From Ochromonas danica (Eukaryota; Sar; Chrysophyceae; Chromulinales; Chromulinaceae): a stretch of DNA of 64,000 nucleotides. Below, piece after piece: positions 45,088 to 58,989 of the stretch. The position numbers were made by a program, and so were the translations under genes. Numbering within the stretch: position 1 is the stretch's first letter; the number at the start of each line of letters is the position of its first letter. Under the pieces are notes generated by a model. It made no database searches. It was not told where the DNA came from and saw only the letters and a list, made by a program, of their open reading frames with translations. The stretch covers positions 372,001-436,000 of the forward strand of contig VKHL01000003.1 in assembly GCA_015146655.1 (NCBI GenBank), in the 5' to 3' direction.

Positions 45088-45899
45088 TTACTTGTCAGGA
45101 GTGAATTCAATGATCGTGTTATTAGATACAGTGAGATATCCAACTGCAACTCTCTCCACGACAAATAGCTCATTACCACCAGCGTTCCAGAACATACGAT
45201 TCCTACGGCACAGTCCACTCTGAGTGAAAGTTATGATACTGTTAGGGTCGCTTCTTTGTACTGTGAAAGGCAAGGGACTGTTAGGCTCCGAATCAATGAT
45301 ATTTTGGAAAGTAAACACCGTAAAAATACGAGGATTCGAAAGAAGAGCATAGAAAAGTTGAAGGTTCTCTTCACAATCTCTAAGTCTCGCCTCGAAGACT
45401 TCCATCCTAGAGACTTGCTTGCTATCAAGTTTGAAGCAGTAGGTGCTCTCCCAGACTGGACTCAACTTAGGACAATCAATGTCAAGGTCAAGGCCTTAGG
45501 ACAATCACCTATGGCGGCTGACAAAGTGATGGGATTCTCAGCGACGGAGGATGTGGATGTGGATGTGGATGCGGATGCGGAGGAAGCAGTAGTGGATTTC
45601 GTGCTACTCTTGTCCAGACTACTGAAGGCCTCCTGCAGATAATATACCAGAGCAGGAAGAGGGATCCCTGGGGGCCCATGTTTGGAAACATCTTCAGTCA
45701 ATTCCATGGCCCACTGACTCTTCGATTTCTTGTTCTCCATCCAGATGGACACTATCTTGTCCTCAGAGCCAGGCTTCTTGTCCTCAGAGCCAGGGTTCTT
45801 GTCTTCTGACTCAGACTTCTTGTCCTCTGTCTCAGACACCTTAAGGCGATATTCATCTGGGAGCTCTGCAAACTTGATAAATCCAAACTCAAAATTCAT
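45088..45899 (-). pseudogene. uncharacterised gene interrupted by a 29-bp tandem duplication
   Basis: Start MNFEFGFIKFAELPDEYRL (45899), then a tandem SEDK(K/N)PG repeat, PALVYYLQEAFSSLDKS, a Ser/Thr/Ala repeat from GGATGTGGATGT-type DNA, and ITLSAAIGDCPK. Here the frame ends in a few codons. A second frame continues LSPVWESTYCFKLDSKQVSR...VFEARLRDCEE...ELFVVERVAVGYL to 45088. The junction holds CTTAGGACAATC twice, at 45466-45477 and 45495-45506, exactly 29 bp apart. Removing one unit would fuse IGDCPK to LSPVWES in frame. So the gene looks whole except for a recent tandem duplication, or an assembly error. The RMEVFEARLRDCEE helix is coiled-coil-like. Function unknown. Confidence 0.65.
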
Positions 45900-46312
45900 T
45901 GTTGCTGGCTGGAGAGGTGCAAGGCAAATCCAAAAGCAAATCCGAAATCGAAATGGTGAATGTGCACGGCAAGAGAGAAGAGAAAGGAAATCGTTGCGTG
46001 TTCCATGTTGCATGTCCGGATCCGGGATCTCGGGGATGTTAAATGCACTGTGCACGGCATTTCCGCCTGAAGTCGGCCCGTACAGGCCTTTCGTATTTCG
46101 GGATTTTCGTGACGATAAAACGCGTTTAACAAGTCGTTTTCCGTGTGGTTTGTTGGATGAGCTGCGCGTATTATCCCGAAAATCCCGAAAATCGCGCTAA
46201 ACGAAAATCCCGAAATACGAAAAGCCTGTACTGCGGTCCGACTTGCAGCATGTGAGTTAACATGGTCAAAAATGGATGGATAGCTTAGTTAAGTTAACAA
46301 TTTGGAATTATG
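45900..46312. promoter_or_regulatory. upstream region with a long inverted repeat and AACGCGTT
   Basis: Upstream of the 45088-45899 gene. Inverted-repeat arms at 46078-46110 and 46200-46236 match over about 30 bp (core TTTCGTATTTCGGGATTTTC). Between them are AACGCGTT (46119-46126) and two CCCGAAAATC copies. An exact copy of the 18-mer from 12873 follows at 46282. Confidence 0.7.
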
Positions 46313-47371
46313 CTACTGTAGAAGCGGGAAATTGTTCCTCGCCAATGCGTGAAAATTGTACTTAGCTACCGCCGGAACAATTTCTCGGATCAGCTTTTGA
46401 AGTGGAGAGGGTTCGAATATGTTATGTTCCCAGTAGAGCGGATCATTCCCGATGACCCAGCTAACTTCTTCGACAAAGGTGATGGCTTCCTTACCTAAAC
46501 GTCCGGTGGCCTCCACGTTGAACGTGTTGTATTGGCGTTGCTGAACGTGTTGTTGGCGCGGGACCGCCTGGAGGATGTCCGTGTGTCCACAATAGTCGAG
46601 AAGCTTGTGCTCATGGCTCGCCTTGCTTGCCCCATCTGCTTCCTTATGCGAGTTGTTCTGTCGTCGATGTGTTGGAGCCGCGGGGTCCGCGACTACCACA
46701 TCCAGGACAAAGGTCCGAGCCTTGGATGGAATGTTGATCCTTAGGTCCGCCCTCACGTGGCCTCCTGCCGAATCCGGTCTTTGCTGTTGTGGGTCCCCCG
46801 TGGTGGTGGTGGGAGCCGGGTCTTCTGGAGCCGGTGGCTGGGGAGGTGGAGAGGGGAGGACTTTCAACGGAATGCGTGGTTCCGTCTGGGTTTTTAACTT
46901 GAAGTTCTCTTGACAAAACGATCAATCGCATCCACCACTGCCTTGTGACGTATGGACACGAATCCTTTGGTATGCACACAGTCCAAACCGTGAAACGGTT
47001 CATCAAGGGAATCTTGGTGGGCATGCGGCACTTCCTCTGTGAGAGGCGTAATCCGTGCACAGCGGCAGTGAGAGGGAGGGAGTGAAGGTTGAAGCGCCAA
47101 CTGTTCTTCTAGCGGGTGGAGGAGTAGACGGGCCCGAAGAGCGAGGAGGTATTCCGTGCCATTGAGAAGGGGGAACATAAGCTCCAATGGGCGGGGATAT
47201 CCATCGTCCTGAGCCTTCAAATCTGGAGCTGAGGTACCAGGCGGCGTGTGCTTCGTGTTTCGTCTCTGCCAACAAATAGTCATAGAAGGCATCTGCATGA
47301 ACCATGAATGCGGCATCCGCTAGTAATCCAAAAAAGAAATAAATTATTTGGGTTACTAGCGGATGCCGCAT
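46313..47371 (-). mobile_element. retroelement fossil, 3' fragment (probably non-LTR)
   Basis: Minus-strand frames together resemble the C-terminal region behind the reverse transcriptase of protist and fungal non-LTR elements: a Cys/His-containing stretch with GFVSIRHKAVVDAIDRF, then VLDVVVADP, and VEATGRLGKEAITF. Only this 3' part is present; no reverse transcriptase core, no terminal repeats. It is broken in several places and looks old. Its 5' side ends in the fold-back at 47290-47388. Base composition is richer in G+C than its surroundings, as expected for an insertion. Confidence 0.6.
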
Positions 47372-47388
47372 TCATGGTTCATGCAGAG
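47290..47388. repeat. fold-back inverted repeat at the end of the retroelement fragment
   Basis: The arms 47290-47325 and about 47352-47388 are reverse complements over about 32 bp (core GCATGAACCATGAATGCGGC), with a loop of about 25 bp. Each strand therefore encodes the same GLLADAAFMVHA peptide. This is a cruciform-capable inverted duplication. Confidence 0.9.
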
Positions 47389-48017
47389 AGATTGTTTCAA
47401 CTTCTGCTTCATCGGAGAGATTGTTTTCCTTGGCTGGAAGAACAATTACTGACCAAAGGATCACTCTTGGTAGTAGCTTGGCAAGAAATATCTCCGTGGT
47501 AATTGGGTGTCAACCGATGTTCGCTATCCTCTGCGTTCTAGGATTTTGAAAAGACCTCATGTGAAAGAAAACGAGTCTACTATTGTTGAGATTAATTAAT
47601 GCTTGGGTCCACCTGTTAAAGCTTGAAATCTTGATAATTACATTTGACTTTGTAGACATTAACTTAAGAAGTGAAGTATCGGCCAAAGCATCCATCGACC
47701 CCAAAAAAACGACCGATACAAGGCCCTATAAATTATGGATGAATATGTTCTTACTTCAATACTGAACCAAACAAATGTTATATTACTGAATAATATTAAT
47801 TAGATCAAAAGTTATCGACAAAAACATGTCGGAGCAAAATTGCTTTCCGAGGGGATCTCTAAAAGATTGGCCCACCGTACTAAATCTAGCTAGCCAAGAA
47901 CTATTCTGGTCTTGGTATTAGTACACCACTTGCTCAACCGCCATTCTCCACTTTTTGCATCATAGCCATATGGACTCATCGCGCAGCTAAGCGGCTCCGA
48001 CTCTTCGACTATGTATC
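47389..48017. other. unassigned stretch
   Basis: 629 bp between the fold-back and the satellite. A TTAACTTAAG copy at 47659-47668. Short open frames only; nothing supported. Confidence 0.4.
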
Positions 48018-48521
<504 letters not shown>

Positions 48522-48917
48522 TTTCCAACAAAATGACATCGGATTGCAAGTATTAGAATGTTATAGCCTAGCTTTCCCATCGAAATCCTATCTTATTTGA
48601 AATTGAAAACAGAAAGCATAGGATAATACTGCATCAGACAAGGGATGACTGACTCTTCGAAGCTTTCAGAAGAAAGATGACAGCATTGAGTGCTGCACCC
48701 CAAGAGCATCACACACGGACTTCAAAGGAAAGGCCTGAACAATCAGATCAATAGCAGCATCAAATATGAAGAAGACGAATCTACTCTATCATCAACATAA
48801 TAAAATTAAGACATTACACTAAAGAATGTCCCAAAATAAACCCTAATAGTGAAGAGAGTATCTGGCTCAAAAACACAATCTACAGAAGAAATAATGGATG
48901 AACATCAATAATAGAGG
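48522..48917. other. intergenic after the satellite
   Basis: 396 bp without a supported gene; 3' region of the polyprenol-kinase-like gene. Confidence 0.45.
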
Positions 48918-49718
48918 TTAGAGACCTTTGCTAATGATTGCAGTGGCCTGTTGTTGGTTTAGGAGGGAGTATTGAATGTAGAGAGCCAAACCTCGCAAAT
49001 AAATATAATCTGCATAAACTGCAGTGATAAATACAGTAACATTATCAAAGTATGGCATGGGTAAAGACTCGATTATAGCAGCAATAATCGCATCAAAAAG
49101 AATTCGACCAAGGAAAGACCATTCCAAAGCCATCAGGTTACCCAATCGAATGCAATAAAACAACCAAAGAGACAGTGTCGCAGCAACAACAAATGTCAAA
49201 CTACCCGCTAATGACTTTCTTGGTGAATGCTTCCATTTGTTTTGATGTCCCCAAAAGCGTCCGCCAATCTCTGCAAAGCCATCCCCAAAACATAAAATGA
49301 ACAAACAAATCACTGCTCGTGCTTCTTTCCAAAAGAGAACAGTTGCTGCAACAAAGACGATTCCATAAAAGCATGGACCTAATAATAACTCTTTTCTATC
49401 TCCTGAACGAGATGCACAAGCAATAACCTCGGTATCCTTGAGATAACCCAGCCCAATAATAACAAACTTACAGGTCATACCAAAAGGAACAGAAGCAGCC
49501 CATAAAGCACCAGAATAATCATCTGTAAACAGTGGCCAAGTAAGGATAAAAAGAGGACCAGTGAGAATATGTAAAATCTTTCTCTTTTGCCAGGCAGGAA
49601 GACCCATTAATCGTCCAATCAGGTTAACAAACTCAAACCAGAGGAAGACAATTAAACTAGCAAGAAGGAAACCTTGACGATTACTATCATCAAGGAAAGA
49701 TAAGATCGGTTCAAACAT
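48918..49718 (-). CDS. phytol/polyprenol (dolichol-kinase-like) kinase family membrane protein
   Basis: Intronless, 266 residues with about seven hydrophobic helices. Family motifs: RKILHILTGP early, SRSGDRKELLLGP on a central loop, then CFGDGFAEIGGRFWG and SPRKSLAGSL (the GDG(F/V)A...GR...(N/R)K(S/T)xxG pattern), and a late AAIIESLPMPYFDN. Members use CTP to phosphorylate phytol, farnesol or dolichol in plastid or ER membranes. In an organism without visible photosynthesis genes, farnesol or another polyprenol is the more likely substrate (inference). Confidence 0.85.
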   Translation of the reverse strand: MFEPILSFLDDSNRQGFLLASLIVFLWFEFVNLIGRLMGLPAWQKRKILHILTGPLFILTWPLFTDDYSGALWAASVPFGMTCKFVIIGLGYLKDTEVIACASRSGDRKELLLGPCFYGIVFVAATVLFWKEARAVICLFILCFGDGFAEIGGRFWGHQNKWKHSPRKSLAGSLTFVVAATLSLWLFYCIRLGNLMALEWSFLGRILFDAIIAAIIESLPMPYFDNVTVFITAVYADYIYLRGLALYIQYSLLNQQQATAIISKGL

Positions 49719-50305
49719 TCTCTAAATGTCAAGAATAAAGAATCCACTACAAATCAATCCGCCAATTGGTACTTCAATTCAATTCCTTCCTCAAGCGTGG
49801 CTTGTTTATTGTCAGTGAGCGGAGAAGAGCGATCAATGAGCTATGAGCTCATATGGTACAGTAAGCTCAGCACAGCTCACTGTCTCGCTCTGACGGCAAA
49901 ACGCGTTTCTCCCTTTTTGGCCAACAGATTGGGAAAGAACCACTTTTCGGTTCTAAAAGTAGTATAATAGGAGTTATATGTCGACTATGCGCGAATTAAA
50001 CGCACCAGGTTCGACCAGAGCGGACGGATCATGTCATCATGTCCATAAAGCAAACAAAGACTGTACAGTAGACTACGACAAATAAAACAAATAACGAAAC
50101 TACTACTGTACTGTAATAGACTACCATTAGATTCGTGGATAATTATTATCAAAGAAGAAAGAAAGAAAGAAAATATTATTAAGAGTGAATATATTAAGAG
50201 TGTGATTGAAAAGTGACGACCCCACGTTGACAATCGTTGACAATCTCCCTTTTCGAAGAAGAGAGATTTGAAAAATAAAAATAAAAATAAAAATAAAAAT
50301 AAAAG
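49719..50305. promoter_or_regulatory. divergent promoter region, polyprenol kinase / EF-hand gene
   Basis: 587 bp with one AACGCGTT at 49900-49907. (AAATAA)-like AT repeats at 50270-50303 directly precede the EF-hand start. No gene supported. Confidence 0.5.
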
Positions 50306-52184
<1,879 letters not shown>

Positions 52185-53482
52185 ACGCTAAAACTTTCTT
52201 GTGTTGATAATATGATCAACACTTGTATTGTAATAGAGATAGTCGATTACACTATGTCTTACAATACAATATACAAGGTGTTATTGTAATTGTTATATTT
52301 GTGTGATAGTAGTTGTTGTCTCATGTCTATGTGTATATAGGATTCATTGATTGATGATTGATTGTCTTAGTCTTGGTCTATTGGTATTGCTATATGGTAT
52401 TTTGTATGGAAGTTGGTGGTCGGTCACATTCTTTTCTTGTGGTCTAACTTCTCTTGTTGAGATTGTTACTGTATAGTATACTAGTGTAGTAGTAGTCTAT
52501 ACAGCAGCTATTATCTTCTCACTCTGTCTCTACAAAGTGCCTTCTTTCTATAGTTTTTGTTTTTCTTGTCTTCCTTTTCTTGTCTTGTCTTGTCTTGTCT
52601 CCTTCTTTTCCTATTGTTGGATATCTGCTGCTCGATTTTCACGATTTTACACTTTAGTTACTACTACTACTCTCTCTCTCTCTCTCTCTCACACATACAT
52701 TGACACAGTTGAAGAGGAGGGGGTATGCGATATCGTATTGCTTAGTTTACTGTAGCAACCCTCGATGATTGTGAGAGGAAAGAATTCTCTCTTCTCGCAC
52801 AATTACCACTGTATTTCTCTCTCTTCTCTACTACTAGCTACTAGCTACGATGATCATTGTTACTGCTTCATGCTTGAGTCTAGACTGTTGAATCAATGGT
52901 CTTAATAAAACATGTCATTAGTCTCTCTAGTACCTTGTTGATCTAACTGCTGCTATTCTACTACTTCCTTGGCATACTTCATTTCTCTACAGTACCGACA
53001 ATGCTGTGGACTACTCCTACAACACTCTATACGCACCTCATAATTCTTATCTGCAATCAGAATTTGGTGGCGGAAACACCTTTTCTTCTCTTCTTCTTCT
53101 TCTTCTTCCTTCTCTCTCTCCTCTTCTGTGCTTTGGATTTAACCTGGAAACAACAATTGTCATTATGTAGACTAGCTGCTTAGTGATGGAGATGTACTCA
53201 GCATTAACTAGACTACATATGAGAACAACACCATACCAATGTCTTACATCAATACCATCATTATCATCATAATAACATTTCGATTACTTTACATCATTGA
53301 CATAAGAAATCATTGTCATATCATCATCAAACATGAAAAGCCGGTCTGTCTCTCTCATTTAGTCGGCTAGCTTTCATTCATTTCATTCTACACACATTGG
53401 TTGCAACTGTCGGGAAAGATCATTGTAGGCTTTAGATCATCATCATCATCATCATCATCATCATAGAGTCATCAATCACTGG
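52185..53482. other. 1.3 kb convergent gap
   Basis: 3' regions of the EF-hand and HECT genes. Contains CTTGTCTTGTCT repeats (52565-52600), a CT run near 52670-52690 and an ATC run at 53439-53463. No supported gene. Confidence 0.5.
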
Positions 53483-56400
53483 TTAAGCAAACCCAAAGCC
53501 TTGAGATCCTTCTTTGATGGCTAGCAAGAGCTTCTCCCGCATGATCTCCTCCGTGACATAGTCTGGTAGATCGAGTTGATTAAAGCAAGTGTGTGCTGTA
53601 GGTAACTGATGGCTAGTTTGTGCAGCAATCTTATGGATATTGAAGCGTTTAATTCCATCACTACCTTGTAGAGCTTTGAAACCTTCCAGTGGCACCTAAC
53701 ACCATACAGGATGATCAATGGATGGTCATTATGACATCTAGTCTAGTCTAGTCTAGTCAACAAACACACTCTTCTATCATTACCACCTTCCTTACCTTAC
53801 TAGTACCCGTGACAAACTGTAAAAACAGTGCACGTTCTTCTTGAGAGAAAGAGCGTAAGACAGCCCAAAAGCGAGAAATAGTACGATCTCCTGGACCATA
53901 ACCAAAATAGTCTGTATGTGCTCGAAGATCTTCCAGATCTAAATAACAACAATAACCATATTGTGGTAGAGTAAGCAAAGTAAACAGATAGAGTATTGTT
54001 TAGGATAATAGGATAATACATACCAATCTCAGGAAGTCCTGAGATAAGTAGCTCTAGTTCATGAGCATCAAAGAGAGAGACAAGATCACTTGGAACAAGA
54101 TCATAGAAACCTTCCTTGAATGCATTAATCTATACGAAACAAAACACAGCACATAGATCAATCATCGTAGTAATAATAAGAAGTCCGTGTTAGTCATATT
54201 AATAATAATAACAACAATCATCACTTTATAATACTATACATATACATACAAACACGCACGCACACACACACACACACAACTAGTACTAGTTCATACCTGT
54301 TCTTGGATAGCAGTAGTCATGCGATGTTGAGCAATCAGTTTAACATAAGCATGTTTGTTAACATCATCAACAACAATATCTCGTCCATTAGGAATCAGAT
54401 CCTTTACAACAACTTGACCAAACTCTACAGTCTCTGTTGAAAATGTTAATTCTAATCCTAACATTTCAACTTCATGATTTAACATTAGATCAAGTGATTT
54501 ATAGAAATCAGGATCAGATGTTTCCAAATCTTGATAGAGAATAGGTTGACTAAGAAGATGTTTATAGAAAGATCGTGTAAAATGTACATCTAATTGTACA
54601 CCATCACATAATGCTTTACCAAGAATACGACCCATGAATTTGAAATAAGCTAAATGATCAGGATTAATATAAGACTGTGGATTTGGTTGATAGAGTGTAG
54701 AATAGGTAGTATTAAAGAGTGCATAATTAGGATTGAACATCTCTTTTGATAGAATAGTATACCATTCACGAGTAACACCACCAGCATCCATACCTAAACA
54801 ACATCATATCCATGTCATTCATGTCATTAGTATACATACAATAGAGTTAGATAGATAGAGTTAGATAGAGAGATAGATGTGTGTTTACCTTCTTCACCAT
54901 AGAACGCAATGTTTAATCTCTTACGCATTTCTTGTGCGGTCTTATATCGTAAAGCTTGAAATGATTCTTCAAAGACATGACTACGTCGAACATGTAATCG
55001 AAGATATCCTCCTACACTACTACTACCTCCACTACCACTTCCTCCTGGTCCACTACCACTACCACGAAGTTTCTTTAATCGATTCTTGAAATAGAGTCGT
55101 TTAATTTCAAAATCAAGAGCTGCACGGTATTTACTTTGTGTTAATAAAGTCTTCAAAGAGGTATCCAGGAGATGTAGATGAGACTTCAACATGAAGTTGA
55201 AGTAGGTAGCGTAATGATCAGCACAGTGAGCGAGTAGATCTCCTTGTTCGTCCAGCACGGCTTCCATTGCCTTACCTGGTGTCACTAGCATTGTGCTACT
55301 TGTTAAAGACTTCTTCTGTCCAGGAGAGGTAATAGGGATAAGTAAAGGTTCAAGAGTAACTACTACCTCGGTAGAGGAGGTAGTGTTTGAACGATGACTA
55401 CTAGTACTACTACTACCACCACCTGGAGTACTAGCCACAGAGACAAGATGATTTGAAGATCCTCCTCCTCCACGATATTGTTGACGAAGAGCTAACGTCG
55501 TCGCGGTAATAGTCAAGAAGGCTTCTAATAAAGGTAGACAACGTAAACCAAATCTACCAATCCCACTATTCATACCACCACTACCACTACCGCTACCAGC
55601 AGCGGTTGAAGTAGCAGATGCATTAACACTATTTGTGTTTCCTCCCTCAACACCACCATTACTGCTACTATTACTACTACCATTGCCAACTCCCCCACCA
55701 CCTGCTCCATTAGTTTGGTTGTTGTTATTGTTGGTATCCAGTGCAGGGTCAATAACAGAGAGAAGATCTAAACAAGCAAATAATGTCTGCCAAAGAGGAG
55801 TGAGACATTGTAATTGAGTGAGATAATGAGCAACTAAAAGAGTTTCTAATGGAGCTTGTACACTTGATCGAGCTCGTAATACAAGCATTAACTTCAAGAT
55901 TTGCAAGAACTTTACATCTGCTTCTCCATCCACAACCTCATCATCACCATCATCTCTTCCTCCTCCTTGTTGTTGTTGTTCTTCTTCTTTCTTGTCCAGA
56001 ACAGGAAATGTTGGAGAAGGAGATGGTAAAGAAAGATTACGTGATATACATACACTTTTCAAATCTTCATAAATCTGTTTATATTGTCTTGCAGCAGGTC
56101 TAACAAGTGTTTGTAAGGTATTGGTTGCATGACATAGGAAGAGATGATAGTTATTGTTGTCTAAGGCAAGGTGTCGAAGCAAACGCATTAATCTCTTCAT
56201 CGTCTGAGAAGAAAGAGCAGGTCCGCGCAAACATAACTGAGTCAGACACAAGACTTCTCGATCACTTAGCAATGGATAAGGTAAGCGCACAACTCGTGGT
56301 GAAGGAGGTGCTGCGGCTGCTCCAGAGGAAGAAGAGGTGGTTGTAGACGAATTGTTGCCATTTGTACCATTTGGTGGTACAGTTTTCATACTCTCTTGTG

Positions 56401-58654
56401 CTGCAGAGGAGGAGGAATTGGTCGCATTTGTACTACCCGCCGCCACTGCAGAGGAAGAAGAAGAGGAAGAAGAAGACGAAGAAGAAAGAGGAGGAACAGC
56501 CACAGAGCATGTCGTTGAAATGCGACGCTTCTTCCTTGCTGATCCTTCCTGGTGTTCTTCTTGCTGGCTAGTCGAGGAGGAAGCCACAGCAGCACTAGCA
56601 GCAGCAGCAGCAGAAGGGTCAACAGCTACTGAGGAGGTAGTGCTAGCCCCTGCTGTTTTCTCCTCCACTCGATCTCTTGCCCCAGCTACTACCACAGCTG
56701 CCTCCTGACTACTGCTTGTACTCGTTGTAGCTTTTTCCTCCTGCATGAAGTCCAGGCGTATAGCACGAGTCAAAGCATTCGCCTGGGCGACAGTCACTTT
56801 GGCCCAAGGCGTTGTCACTGTCTCGAGTCCTCCAAGCACTCCTTCCAGTGGAGCAGGACCCAATTTCGAAATCTGTTTCTCTAATTGACCTAACAATAAA
56901 GCGAAATAGGTCGAACGATGTGGCAAGGGTTGTCTTTCAGCTGCATAGAGAGAGTAGACAGGAAGCAACGATGAAGATGATGATGATTGATCTCTTTCTT
57001 GCAAAGAAACAGGATCAGATGATAATGGAACCACTTCATCTACTCGTAAACTCACCAAGCTATGCCATAATAATGGATCTGTCTTTCTCATCAATGTCAA
57101 TAATAATTGAAACACAGCATGATCTGATAGAGAACCATTATCTTCTGATTCAGAAGAAGAGAGAGTAAATAGACGTTGTACAACTTGTTGATATTGACTA
57201 CGTGTTGGTGATGGAGGAGGAGGGAGTAATATCGTTTGGTTAGACTTGATCATGTTGTTGTTGTTGTTGTTGTTGTTCACTTCTTTGTCTAACAATTCCG
57301 CCGTTAATACTATGTTTTCAATCACTTTCTCTCGAGTTTCAATGGTATTGAGTTGTTGCTTCGAAATAGCAGATCGACTATCAATCACAGCAAGTAAAAC
57401 TTTTAACGTGAGATTGCGGAAAGGTTCATGAATGAGTAAACTTGTCAGTAAACGTAAAGGAGATCTCAGACTTGATGCCCCCACTCCTCCACTGCCACTA
57501 CGCGATGAGATAGGATGTAAGAGACAACAAAGTAAGTGAAGTAAGCATAGAGCGCTGACCATCCTTGGACTACCTGTACTGCTAGCATCACCATTCAATG
57601 TGATGGTAGGCATGGCACCACTGGACGAAGGAGAAGAATCTCCTGTCGACCTTGACCAACCTGGTCTTCTCCGTGCAGAGAGTTGTTCAAGCATCATGGA
57701 ATGACCCCCAAGGAAGGGAAAGTCTGTCGTGTTTCTGCTAGGAATGGACACAACAGGTCCCGAAGATGATGACGAGGTAGTGGTAGTTGTGACAGCAGCA
57801 CTAGCACCAGTTGTTATTGAAGTTGAAGGAGCAACAGAAGCAGTGCTTTCAATAGGGTTCCCCAGATGAAGGCGAACATTCACCCCAGATAGACAGCGAT
57901 AAATAAGATCTTCTTCTTGTTGTCCATGATGTAGGTAGCGTTGGATGGCCTCGATAATCTCCATACCACTTGCTGCAGCGACAGGTGGTGAGACAGACGC
58001 TGAAGCAGGAGTAGTTGGAGGTATAGCTCGGATAGAACTGGGCTGTTCAGTGGCCCCAACAGTTGGTGGCAAGACAATGTGCAGACCAGCACTAGCAGGA
58101 GGTGAAGTAGAGTTCGCAGCAGGAGGAGCAGCAGTAGGAGGGAGAGTATCTTCTCCTTCCTCTTCCATTTGCTCCTGGTGATAGAGGTTTGCTTCAGCTC
58201 GCATAGCTGGGGTGAGACCTAACAGGAAGATATCGTCAGCAGCCAGCAAGACCTCGCGACGTAACTCTTCAGGAAGAGAGTTGACAAAGGCGATGTTGTC
58301 TTCATCTAGACCACCTTGTCCTTCTCCTTCTTCTCCCTCTTCTTCTCCTTCTTCTTCCTGCCCCTCCTCTTCATCCTCCTCTGAGTCATCCATGTCTTCC
58401 CACTCCTCCCCTTCACCTTCACCTTCACCTTCCTCCTCAGGATTGGTCGCCTCACCTTCGCCTTCTGTGATCTCCATTTGCTCTGAAAATTCTTCCTCGG
58501 CAGGCGGACTTAATTCTCGGCTAGGGTCACTTTCTTCTTCTGGGGGTGCAGTTGATGGCGGAGGAGAATCACTGGATGATGTATTTCGACTAGACCGCGA
58601 AGAACGAGATCCTTGGGTGTTCCTATTTGATCGAAGGTTTCTTCTTGATGACAT
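53483..58654 (-). CDS. HUWE1/UPL1-type HECT ubiquitin ligase, short form, 5 exons
   Basis: Exons 58654-54889, 54793-54297, 54129-54024, 53938-53796 and 53695-53483 join in phase to 1574 residues. After a Ser/Arg-rich start and an acidic Glu run, the segment DNIAFVNSLPEELRREVLL...FLLGLTPAMRAEANLYHQ matches the conserved region upstream of the HECT domain in HUWE1, Tom1 and UPL1/2. The HECT domain has MDAGGVTREWYTIL, YFKFMGRILGKAL, a YFGYGPGDRTI-type helix and the active-site loop PTAHTCFNQLDLP with Cys1541, 33 residues from the end. HECT ligases transfer ubiquitin through this Cys. The long ARM-type N-terminal half of HUWE1 is absent. Confidence 0.9.
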
Positions 58655-58989
58655 GGTAATAATAATGAATGATTGCTGACTGAAGTTAAAGGCACGGGTA
58701 CATCAAGGAGAAGACGAAGGTCCTCTCATTGGTTTGCCTGCCCGCCCCACCCACTCTTTCGAAAAACGCGTTTTGAATTTCGTTTGTGATCTCGCATTTG
58801 TTCCATTCGATTCCGAAAATGCAAGTTTCCGAATTACGTATTAAATAAACCGTTTTAAGAATCATCTTCAATGAAGAAACAGCTTTTCCCCCTGAGGTCA
58901 AGGGAGTGGTGAGGCCAAGGGTTGATGATGAGTTGCTCTTCTCTTCGGTCACTTGTTGAAAGAAGCCTTTCCTACTTCTATTTTGTGCA
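58655..58989. promoter_or_regulatory. divergent promoter region, HECT / NlpC-like gene
   Basis: 335 bp with one AACGCGTT at 58765-58772 and a TTCCGAAAAT near 58812. Both starts are within 250 bp of the palindrome. Confidence 0.5.
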
